Assembly: GCA_023409835.1 (NCBI GenBank)
Contig: JAEYQV010000133.1
Span: 1-62,906, forward strand
DNA: 62,906 nt
Direction: 5' to 3'
From: Bacillota bacterium
Lineage (GTDB): Bacteria; Bacillota; Clostridia; Lachnospirales; Lachnospiraceae
The position numbers and the translations under genes are program-made. The first letter of the stretch is position 1; each line of letters begins with the position of its first letter. Shown piece after piece: positions 34,134-41,807 of this stretch. The notes beneath the pieces are model-generated. The model was not told the DNA's origin, did not search any database, and saw only the letters and a list, made by a program, of their open reading frames with translations.

Positions 34134-34832
34134 ATGGCAGAGGATGACTTTTTACACACAGCTGAAATTCTGAAGGCCGCACTGCCCTATTTCGATGCCA
34201 GGACTAAGACAACCATGGATTTACTCGTAAAGTTTTATGAGTTAATTAGCTGCTACCGCAGTCTGCGAACGAATCATCTGGCTGCCTGCGATTATCAAAA
34301 TCAGACACTTGATATGGAAGGATTGCTGAACAAGATCAAACCCTTATGTAATGAAAAGGAGAAAGCCTTCATCGATCGTATGCAAGGTATCTATAATGCA
34401 AAACGGATGATGGATATGTATAATACCTATATGTCAGCCATGAAAACAATGCAGGAATTCGGTGACTTTGGGACCGGTTCTTCAGGCGGAGATACCTCTG
34501 ATAATATTATGAATAATTTTGCAGGGTTTGACTTCTCTTCCATCTTTGGAAGCATGAATTCCTCCGGTAGCAAGGACCAAGCTGAGGAGAGCCGGAGCAG
34601 CAACGAGGATGTCACTGCTGCCCAGGAAGCTGCCGAGGAACAGGAGCATAACTCAGCCTCCGGCCCCAACGCAAATGACAATCCACAGGATAGGAGCAGC
34701 TCAGAAAACAGCGGAATGTTTGATATGCTTAAGAATATGATTCCTCCGGAGCAGATGAGTACCTTCGAAAACCTTAGAATGCTTTTTAATACGATGTCAT
34801 ATGATGATAATAGTAAATCCGATCATAATTGA
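34134..34832 (+). CDS. Unknown protein with a helical head and a disordered Ser/Asn/Glu-rich middle
   Basis: About 232 residues. A helical N-terminal domain (about 1-105; LHTAEILKAALPYFDARTKT and LLVKFYELISCYRSL) is followed by a Met-rich stretch, a low-complexity acidic Ser/Asn/Gln linker (about 120-195) and a short C-terminal helix (MFDMLKNMIPPEQMSTFENL). No signal peptide. The ATG at 34134 follows GGGGGA by 4-5 nt and is preferred over 34122. The C-terminal module resembles the C-terminus of the next protein (MSPKEKMQFEMIRKMMPKK), so the two may be related parts. Function unknown. Confidence 0.8.
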   Translation: MAEDDFLHTAEILKAALPYFDARTKTTMDLLVKFYELISCYRSLRTNHLAACDYQNQTLDMEGLLNKIKPLCNEKEKAFIDRMQGIYNAKRMMDMYNTYMSAMKTMQEFGDFGTGSSGGDTSDNIMNNFAGFDFSSIFGSMNSSGSKDQAEESRSSNEDVTAAQEAAEEQEHNSASGPNANDNPQDRSSSENSGMFDMLKNMIPPEQMSTFENLRMLFNTMSYDDNSKSDHN

Positions 34833-34844
34833 GGAGCGATGTTA

Positions 34845-35117
34845 ATGGCAGATACATCCTGGACCAATAATCCCAGAATGAAAAATGTAGATCCCCGGAA
34901 GCTGAATATCCTGCTGGAATTAGTGAAGGCAGCTGAGGGGAAACCGATGGATAAAATGATACCGTTAATTATGGAAACTAACAAGAAGCTAAACGAGCAG
35001 AACCTTACCTTCAATAAGGATGAAAGCGATATTATGATTGAGATTCTCACTAAGAACATGTCACCAAAGGAAAAGATGCAATTCGAAATGATCAGAAAAA
35101 TGATGCCAAAGAAGTAA
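34845..35117 (+). CDS. Small unknown protein, partner of the preceding gene
   Basis: 90 residues, start ATG 34845 with GAGGAG 8 nt upstream; it begins 12 nt after the previous stop. MADTSWTNNPRMKNVDPRKL, then LELVKAAEGKPMDKMIPLIM, and the C-terminal FEMIRKMMPKK: helical, basic, Met-rich. No motif known. The close spacing indicates co-translation with 34134-34832. Confidence 0.8.
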   Translation: MADTSWTNNPRMKNVDPRKLNILLELVKAAEGKPMDKMIPLIMETNKKLNEQNLTFNKDESDIMIEILTKNMSPKEKMQFEMIRKMMPKK

Positions 35118-35132
35118 ATATCAGAATGAAAT

Positions 35133-35168
35133 GGGCGTTGCAGGGATTGATACTCCTTTGCAGCGCCC
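35133..35168 (+). terminator. Terminator between convergent unknown genes
   Basis: GGGCGtTGCA pairs with TGCAgCGCCC around an 16-nt loop. U-run weak on both strands. Confidence 0.55.
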
Positions 35169-35175
35169 TTACCAT

Positions 35176-35721
35176 TTATATCAGACAAGAATCGGTCACT
35201 TCCTTCTTCTCTACAAATAAACCGGAATCCCGAATCGCATTAATGGTTTCCTTCTTTACCTCCTCGCAGAAGATTCTCATATAATAATCATAGCCGAAGG
35301 TTATGATAAAGCTTCTGTCACTGGAGTATAAATTGCACCACAGGTGTTCTCTTAAGATCAGCCTGCACAGATGACAGGCATCCTCACCGGACAGCTTACT
35401 ACCGTCCTCTACCGTCCGGAAAACTTCAATAAACCGATCCGGATAATAATCGGAGTACTTCCTGATCATTTCATATAATTCCGATATTTTTATGCTTTTT
35501 TCCAGACCACTGACATATAGCTGCTGAACACCCAGCTCTCCCATAATCAGCTTGACGGCTTTTATATACATATTTTCCGTCGTAAAATATTCAACTGCCT
35601 TCAGCACTCTATTACCAAAGGTCTTCCCGATATCCGATATCGATGTCCATTCATCCATCAGATATATACCATATCTGTTACGGTAAACAGGATTGTATTT
35701 TGTAATTTGATACAAGGCCAT
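35176..35721 (-). CDS. Unknown protein
   Basis: 181 residues, soluble, mixed alpha/beta. It opens MALYQITKYNPVYRNRYGIY, then EWTSISDIGKTFGNRVLKAVEYF, and includes CHLCRLILREHLWCNLYSSD and SFIITFGYDYYMRIFCEE. The composition (Tyr/Trp-rich, four Cys) and size recall small bacterial immunity or contact-system accessory proteins, but nothing diagnostic is visible. Single gene, convergent with the pair at 34134-35117. Function unknown. Confidence 0.75.
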   Translation of the reverse strand: MALYQITKYNPVYRNRYGIYLMDEWTSISDIGKTFGNRVLKAVEYFTTENMYIKAVKLIMGELGVQQLYVSGLEKSIKISELYEMIRKYSDYYPDRFIEVFRTVEDGSKLSGEDACHLCRLILREHLWCNLYSSDRSFIITFGYDYYMRIFCEEVKKETINAIRDSGLFVEKKEVTDSCLI

Positions 35722-35891
35722 ACGGTTTCACCATTCCTTCAAAAGACATCAGCCCATATAAAGAATTCGAATAGTAAATAGTTTCTTGTAGTATACCATA
35801 ATATCCCAAAATACAACACCCTTATTTACGAAATATCTTTCATCCTTCCCATAACACGGTATGATATTTTATTTCTTTGACGCAGGAAGTA

Positions 35892-37664
35892 TTATTTTAG
35901 TATTACAATGGAATACGGCGGAAGAGTCATTGTCTCTCCCTCCAGTGTGACCTCTTCACCGTTCGCAGACAGATACCCGCGGATTCCTTCATAGCCGTAA
36001 GCACTTCTGCTTAAGGTAACTATCTTCTTCGACTCGGAAATATTATAGATCAGGATAATTTTACTGTTATGATAGGTTTTTACCAGAGCGCAGATATCGG
36101 GATCCAAACTGTCGTTAATCAGCGTAAGCTCTCCCCTGGCTATCTCAGGGTTCTCGTTGCGGAGCCGAATGGCTCTTTTATAATAATGATAGATGGAATT
36201 ATGATCTCTGCTCTGTTCTTCGAAGGTTCCGAACTGATGGGTTACCTGCTCCATAGCCTTCGGTCCCGTCGTCATTCCGGTCTGCTCCGTCTCCGACCAG
36301 TACATCGGAGCTCTCTTGTTCTCATCCTTACCGCTTCCGCTCATGCCGAGCTCTTCTCCGTAATAGACAAAGACATTACCGCTCATCATGAGGTTCAGAC
36401 CGCCGGCCAGCTTCGTCTTTTCCGCATTGCCGGAGAAAAAGCCCGCAGCCCTGGCCGTATCATGATTGGTAAAGAAGGGCGCATCAATAGCGGTGTCGCT
36501 GTAGCGCTTCAGTCCGTTCTGTACCTGGAGCATCGCTTCCCCGAAGGCCTTCGCTGAATTCTCTGTACCGGAGAGATTTATGGTGTTTGCAATCTTGCCG
36601 TTCTCTGCGGCAAAAGCAAAGTTAAACACACTATCAATTCCGCTGGAATAATATTTTGCAAAGGTGGAAAAATTCGTCCAGACCTCTGCCACCATATAGT
36701 ATTGTGAATTCTTCTCCTTTATAAAGCGATTCAGCCAGGTTAGTACCTCGGTGTTCTTCTCTGTATCATTGGTGTAATAATGCAATGCCGCATCCAGACG
36801 AAAGCCATCCACTCCCAGCTCCAGCCAGTAGGTCATGATATCCTCGATATCCTTCCTCAGCTTTTGATTGGCCAGGTTAAGATCCGGCATATTTGAAGAG
36901 AACACGGCCTCATAATACCAGTCCCCGACTCCGGTGCTAAGATAATCTCCCTTATCGGGCTTACCCTCTACAAAATTGTAATATTGTACATACGGGTTAT
37001 GCTCACGGCACAGCTCTTCATGTATGCATCGCTCCTGTCCACAGGGTTCGATGGCCAGGCTCTTTCGAGCAGAGAGGAACCAGGGATGGTTATCAGAGGT
37101 ATGGTTTAAGACCAGATCCAGTATTAGTCTGATACCTCGCTTATCACATTCCTCTACCAGTCTCTTAAAATCCTCCATGGTACCGTACTCCGGATCAATA
37201 GAGTAATAATCCTTGACATCATATTTGTGATAGGTATCCGAGGGCATGACAGGCATCAGCCAGATTCCGGTGAAACCAAGATCCTCATCCGTGGCAGGAT
37301 TACCATCATTAATATAATCCAGTTTCGAGATCAGTCCATTGATGTCTCCGATCCCATCCCCATCGCTGTCATAGAAGGAATATAGAAAAACCTCATAATA
37401 GGTCCGGTAGTTATCGTCAATCAACTGTAGTTCATGGTTGTATTGATAGTTTGCTGTCATCGTATTCTTTGTCCCATCCATATCTTTTGATATACTCCTA
37501 TTCTGTTCGGTATCCTCTCCTGTAATCTCTTCACCCTGCTTTGCCTCCTCAGTAGATTTCAGTGCTGTATTCTCCTCCACATCTCCCTGTGCTAGCCTCC
37601 TGCTGCAGCCTGTAAGAGCAATTAAAGCTAAAAAAAGGATACCATATTTCATCACATTGTTCAC
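35892..37664 (-). CDS. Extracellular alpha-amylase-family glycoside hydrolase (GH13) lipoprotein
   Basis: 590 residues. The signal peptide ends in lipobox LIALTGC (Cys about 20), followed by an acidic linker (about 22-70) and the GH13 barrel. Conserved region I GIRLILDLVLNHTSDNHPWF; II DGFRLDAALHYY (nucleophile Asp); III MVAEVWTN (acid Glu); IV FFTNHDTARAAG (Asp). It would cut starch or maltodextrin at the cell surface for the adjacent MalEFG importer. Last in the malQ-glgP-malE-malF-malG run; a terminator-like hairpin separates it from malG, so it may have its own promoter. Confidence 0.93.
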   Translation of the reverse strand: MNNVMKYGILFLALIALTGCSRRLAQGDVEENTALKSTEEAKQGEEITGEDTEQNRSISKDMDGTKNTMTANYQYNHELQLIDDNYRTYYEVFLYSFYDSDGDGIGDINGLISKLDYINDGNPATDEDLGFTGIWLMPVMPSDTYHKYDVKDYYSIDPEYGTMEDFKRLVEECDKRGIRLILDLVLNHTSDNHPWFLSARKSLAIEPCGQERCIHEELCREHNPYVQYYNFVEGKPDKGDYLSTGVGDWYYEAVFSSNMPDLNLANQKLRKDIEDIMTYWLELGVDGFRLDAALHYYTNDTEKNTEVLTWLNRFIKEKNSQYYMVAEVWTNFSTFAKYYSSGIDSVFNFAFAAENGKIANTINLSGTENSAKAFGEAMLQVQNGLKRYSDTAIDAPFFTNHDTARAAGFFSGNAEKTKLAGGLNLMMSGNVFVYYGEELGMSGSGKDENKRAPMYWSETEQTGMTTGPKAMEQVTHQFGTFEEQSRDHNSIYHYYKRAIRLRNENPEIARGELTLINDSLDPDICALVKTYHNSKIILIYNISESKKIVTLSRSAYGYEGIRGYLSANGEEVTLEGETMTLPPYSIVILK

Positions 37665-37747
37665 GTACTCAGTTCCTCCTATTTAGAATTTAAATGAAAT
37701 TCCGATAAAGTGACTGATCAATTTCTATGAAACGAAGTATAATCCCT

Positions 37748-37826
37748 CTGTAGGTCATGACATTCTTATATGCCTTGGTTTCCCTGCAGGTCTTAATTTC
37801 TCTGCAGGTCTTGATTCCCCTGTATG
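37748..37826. repeat. Degenerate 18-bp periodic repeat after malG
   Basis: CTGCAGGTCTT at 37784 and 37802, with related CTGTAGGTC at 37748 and CTGTATG at 37820, all in an 18-bp register (36, 18, 18). Short and degenerate; role unknown. Confidence 0.55.
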
Positions 37827-37831
37827 AGATA

Positions 37832-37878
37832 AATCCGTGCAGATGAGACTGATACCTACCGCCTGATCTGCACGGATT
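37832..37878 (-). terminator. malG terminator
   Basis: AATCCGTGCAGAT (37832-37844) and ATCTGCACGGATT (37866-37878) form a perfect 13-bp stem, 41 nt after the malG stop. On the minus strand TATCTC follows, so termination may be partial. Confidence 0.7.
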
Positions 37879-37918
37879 CTGTTTAAAGCAACATTAATCC
37901 ATTATTTCTTATAACAAT

Positions 37919-38773
37919 TTATCCCTTAACTGCTCCGGAAACCCCTTGGGAATAATATCTCTGCATGAAAATGAACAGCAGAGCAATCGGGATGGAGACA
38001 AGTACGGCACCGGCCGCAAATCGGGTATACCAGGTTTGAATGAATTCCTTCTCCAACATCTTATATAAGCCGCGGGCAACCGTATATTTATCGTAATTAT
38101 CACCCATGATAACACTGACGAAGATGTAGTCCGTCCAGGGAGCAATGAAGGAGGTCAGGATGGTGTAAATGATGATTGGACGGGATAACGGTATCGTAAT
38201 TCTTGTAAATACCTTCCATTTGGAGGCTCCATCAATCCAGGCAGCCTCATCAATGGACTTCGGGATGGTATCAAAGAAGCCCTTCGCGATATAGAAGCCC
38301 AAGCCCGCTCCTCCGGAGTATACCAGAACCAGGGAGGTCAGAGACTGTGTCAGGTTAAGTCCCTTCAGGATGTAATATACGGCAATCATGGACATAAAGC
38401 CGGGAAACATCCCAAGAATCAGAGCCACATTCATAAACGGCTTTCTCATCTTGAAGCGCAGCCTTGATATCACATAGGAAATCGACAATACATAGAAGGT
38501 TGACAACAGGCAGGAGAAGATCGCTACAATCAGGGTATTCATGAACCATTTCGGAAAATAAAACTGAGTTGTATCGGTAAACAGCTTCGTATAGTTTTGA
38601 ATCGTAAAGCTTTTCGGCCAAAAATAAGGAACATAGGAGCCCTGCTCCCCTCGGAAGGAGGTCAATATCACCCACAGAATCGGTACCAGCCAGATCGCTG
38701 AGAGGATGACCAGCGCAAGATGGGAAACCGTCAGGTTCAATATCTTCTTTCCGGATTTTTTATTCTTCTTCAT
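37919..38773 (-). CDS. malG: Maltodextrin ABC transporter permease MalG
   Basis: 284 residues, six transmembrane helices; EAA loop IDEAAWIDGASKWKVFTRITIP; the periplasmic-loop stretch after the first helix and C-terminal MQRYYSQGVSGAVKG are typical of MalG. Its ATG overlaps the malF stop (TAATG), coupling translation. No MalK-type ATPase is present in the window, so a shared ATPase encoded elsewhere (MsmK-like) must energise it. Confidence 0.95.
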   Translation of the reverse strand: MKKNKKSGKKILNLTVSHLALVILSAIWLVPILWVILTSFRGEQGSYVPYFWPKSFTIQNYTKLFTDTTQFYFPKWFMNTLIVAIFSCLLSTFYVLSISYVISRLRFKMRKPFMNVALILGMFPGFMSMIAVYYILKGLNLTQSLTSLVLVYSGGAGLGFYIAKGFFDTIPKSIDEAAWIDGASKWKVFTRITIPLSRPIIIYTILTSFIAPWTDYIFVSVIMGDNYDKYTVARGLYKMLEKEFIQTWYTRFAAGAVLVSIPIALLFIFMQRYYSQGVSGAVKG

Positions 38774-40200
38774 TATTGGAAATCCTCCTCTCTCTTATAA
38801 GCCGACGTACTTCGGTATGTGATCAGGGAAAAGGTTGCTGATAGGAGGAATACCAGAATACCGATTGTAGAAGCATAGGAGTAGTCCTTCATGGTTCCCG
38901 TCGTTAACTTATATAACCAGGTTACCAGCAGGTCTGTTTTTCCCGCCTGATAATACTCAAGTGATGCAGGCCCACCTCCGGTCAGGAAATAGATAACATT
39001 AAAGTTATTGATATTTCCAATGAACTGGGTAATCAGATACGGAGTCGTAACGAAAATAACATAAGGCATCGTAATCTTGGCGAAAATAACAAACGGATTT
39101 GCACCATCCACTCTGGCAGCCTCAAAGAGGTCCTTCGGAATATTGGACAAAATTCCGGTGGTAACCAGCATCGTATATGGAATACCAACCCATAGGTTAA
39201 CGATGATTACGGTAACTCTGGCCCAGGTGGGATCTGACAGAAACGGAAGATAATCCTTTGGCCCGATAAAGCCAAGCTGTCTGAGCAGCATATTGATGGA
39301 ACCGTTATCATTCAACATGGTTCTTACTACCAACAGGGATACGAACTGCGGTACTGCGATGGAGATTACGAATAGGGTTCTCCACAAGCCCTTCCATCTG
39401 ACCCCCTCTTTATTAATCAGAAGAGCCAAAAGGATACCTCCGATATAATTCAATCCTGTGGCAAAAACCGCCCAGATCAGAGTCCAGCCCAAGACCGGCC
39501 AAAAGGTCTTTGCTATGGTCTCTCCCGACATCAAAATGGTCTTGAAGTTCTCGAGGCCGACCCAGGTAAACAGATTTCCCGGCGGCTGATGAGCATTATC
39601 AAAGTTGGTGAATGCAATCAGAATCATAAAGAATAGCGGCAGCACCGTGAATAACAGAATACCGACTAACGGTAGTGCCATCAGAGTCCGGTTTAGCTTC
39701 CTGTCGAAGTAAGACCGGACATCCTCTATAAAGCTTGGAAGCTTCTTTCCCTGTTCCTTTATAATCTGGGCTTCATAGGCTGCCTTAACAGCAGCTCTCC
39801 ATACTACCAAAAACAGGACAGTAACAAAGATTGCGACGACACCCGCCAATAGGATCAGCATGGAATTGTCACCCTGCTGTACCACGAAGATCCCTAAGCT
39901 GTCGTCCATGACCATACCCTGCTGCTTCGTCCCCAGGGTTTTTAGTCCGGCCAGGAAGCCGGCACCTGCCGTAATCAGATAATAAAGATAGACCAGCTCC
40001 GCAAACAGGAAGGCGAAGCCCTTAATGATCTGTCCTCTTAAGAGATTGGATAGGCCCATGATGATGAAGGATAGCTTCGTCAGAAGGTCGCCTCGTATAA
40101 ATGTCTGCCCGAAGAATAAGAACCATCTCCCAATTCCTGCAGGTATTGCAGCAATTGATCGAAGGATTCTTCTTATAATATTTACTCTTTCCTTTTCCAC
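38773..40200 (-). CDS. malF: Maltodextrin ABC transporter permease MalF
   Basis: 475 residues, long for a permease. An N-terminal region (about 1-170) contains three extra hydrophobic segments, then the permease core (about 170-475) with EAA loop FEAARVDGANPFVIFAKITMP. The loop GLENFKTILMSGETIAKTFW after the large extracellular part matches MalF. GGAGG-like AGGGTAAGG lies before the ATG at 40200. The 254-nt gap to malE carries a hairpin. Confidence 0.93.
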   Translation of the reverse strand: MEKERVNIIRRILRSIAAIPAGIGRWFLFFGQTFIRGDLLTKLSFIIMGLSNLLRGQIIKGFAFLFAELVYLYYLITAGAGFLAGLKTLGTKQQGMVMDDSLGIFVVQQGDNSMLILLAGVVAIFVTVLFLVVWRAAVKAAYEAQIIKEQGKKLPSFIEDVRSYFDRKLNRTLMALPLVGILLFTVLPLFFMILIAFTNFDNAHQPPGNLFTWVGLENFKTILMSGETIAKTFWPVLGWTLIWAVFATGLNYIGGILLALLINKEGVRWKGLWRTLFVISIAVPQFVSLLVVRTMLNDNGSINMLLRQLGFIGPKDYLPFLSDPTWARVTVIIVNLWVGIPYTMLVTTGILSNIPKDLFEAARVDGANPFVIFAKITMPYVIFVTTPYLITQFIGNINNFNVIYFLTGGGPASLEYYQAGKTDLLVTWLYKLTTGTMKDYSYASTIGILVFLLSATFSLITYRSTSAYKREEDFQ

Positions 40201-40400
40201 AACCTTACCCTCCTTTTCATATAAAATAAGCTCCCCCGAATTAGTACACTATGATCTATTTTAATTTTAATTATATTCAATTTTATTTATCTACTGTTAT
40301 TTTAATATAAACTTACCGAATTATCTATATAGAGCAAATTAGTAATAATTTCTTGCGTAATGTTAGTTTCATCCTATCCTGTAAATGATTGTCTTAATTT

Positions 40401-40444
40401 CCGGGATAGTAAGGGGAAGCTTTGATACGCTTCCCCTTATCCGG
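40401..40444 (-). terminator. Hairpin between malE and malF
   Basis: GATAAGGGGAAGC/GCTTCCCCTTA stem with CCGG ends and an 8-nt loop. No T-run follows on the minus strand, so it is likely an attenuating or mRNA-protecting hairpin that lets malE be made in excess over malFG, as is common in sugar-binding-protein operons. Confidence 0.65.
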
Positions 40445-40454
40445 AATAAATCCA

Positions 40455-41765
40455 TTAGCCGATTGTAGAGAGGATACTCTCAACAAAAGCATCCAGCTTC
40501 TCCTGTAAATTATCCTTTGTAATTGTTCCGCTTAAGAGCTCGGTGCCAAAAGCTTCTGCAGGTGCCCAGTATTTACCCATCTGAGGGATGGAGGACTGTA
40601 GGGTTGAGAAGGAGGTCTGTAAGCTTAAGGCTGCTACTGCAGGATTTGCCAGTACTTCTGCATCTGATGCCAGGGCAAGGTTCGTAGGAGCAATGCTTCT
40701 TACCTGGAAACGCAGCTTCTGGTTTGCTTCGTTAGTTAACCACTCAGCTAACTGCATAGCAGGGATCGGAGCCTTTGTCTGGGAGTTAACACCGATTAAT
40801 TTGAAGTCCGCAAAGTTACTTAACTGTCTGTCCTGTCCGCCGATATTGATCGTAGGAAGCTTGGTGGCCGCATAATTATCGCCGAGGGCATCTTTGATCG
40901 TCTGTGCATTCCAGGTACCGGAACTAGCAGCTGCAAGAGTACCATCCTTGAAGGCAGTCAGGATGTTTCCGTCCTGATCATCTAGGAATTTCGGGTTGGA
41001 TGTCAGATCAATCAGATAGTTACCAACAGCAAGACCATTTGCATCATTAAAGGTTACGACGCTGGCATCTCTTCCGTCAGGACCAAACAACTGACTACCG
41101 CCTGCGAAGAAGAAGGAGGACAGATACCAGCCATTGTTGATGTCTACGGAGAAATTCTTAACGTTAGCCCCTAAATCCTTAGCCATCATTGTCTCGAGCG
41201 ACTTAACCTCGTCCTCTGTGTACTTGCTCTTGTCATAGTACATGAACCAGGAGTTCGGTGTAAAGGGATGTGCGTATAACTGTCCGTCAATGGTAGCAGC
41301 TGCAATGGAAGCCTCTGAATTAGCCGCTTTAACAGCATCTGCATTTAAGGTGATCGGATACAGGATGCCTGCATTTACCAAAGTTGCTGTCTGATCAGAT
41401 GCAAAGGCGAATACATCTGCACCTGCTGCGGGGTCCTTCTGAAGCTCAGAGGATGCATCCGCTTCAGATACTACACCATAATCGAAGGTAATCTTATACT
41501 CCGGATGAGCTGCTGCAAATGCTTCACACATCTGCTTTAATAAATCCTGTTCCTCCTGGGGAGCCCAAACCTTCAATGTTACATCCTGAATCTGGGCGGG
41601 AGCAGTGGTTGCTTCCGGAGCTTTCGTTGCTTCTGCACCGGTTGCATTGTCTGTTGTCTTTTTGTCCTCCGGAGCAGCTTCATTCTTGCTGCCGCAGGCT
41701 GCGAAGCTTCCGATTACCATGAGGGTAACCATAAGTAACGCCATTAATCTTGATGATTTTTTCAT
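40455..41765 (-). CDS. malE: Maltodextrin-binding lipoprotein MalE
   Basis: 436 residues. Lipoprotein signal MKKSSRLMALLMVTLMVIG then AACG lipobox, a Thr/Ala/Pro-rich linker (about 27-58), then the type 1 sugar-binding fold starting VTLKVWAPQEEQDLLKQMCE. PFTPNSWFMYYDKSKY and TWNAQTIKDALGDNYAATKLP are hallmarks. It captures maltodextrins for MalFG. It follows glgP by 42 nt. Confidence 0.94.
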   Translation of the reverse strand: MKKSSRLMALLMVTLMVIGSFAACGSKNEAAPEDKKTTDNATGAEATKAPEATTAPAQIQDVTLKVWAPQEEQDLLKQMCEAFAAAHPEYKITFDYGVVSEADASSELQKDPAAGADVFAFASDQTATLVNAGILYPITLNADAVKAANSEASIAAATIDGQLYAHPFTPNSWFMYYDKSKYTEDEVKSLETMMAKDLGANVKNFSVDINNGWYLSSFFFAGGSQLFGPDGRDASVVTFNDANGLAVGNYLIDLTSNPKFLDDQDGNILTAFKDGTLAAASSGTWNAQTIKDALGDNYAATKLPTINIGGQDRQLSNFADFKLIGVNSQTKAPIPAMQLAEWLTNEANQKLRFQVRSIAPTNLALASDAEVLANPAVAALSLQTSFSTLQSSIPQMGKYWAPAEAFGTELLSGTITKDNLQEKLDAFVESILSTIG

Positions 41766-41807
41766 AACTCTACCTCTTCCTTTCTTAATAAATATGTGGT
41801 TAGCATA

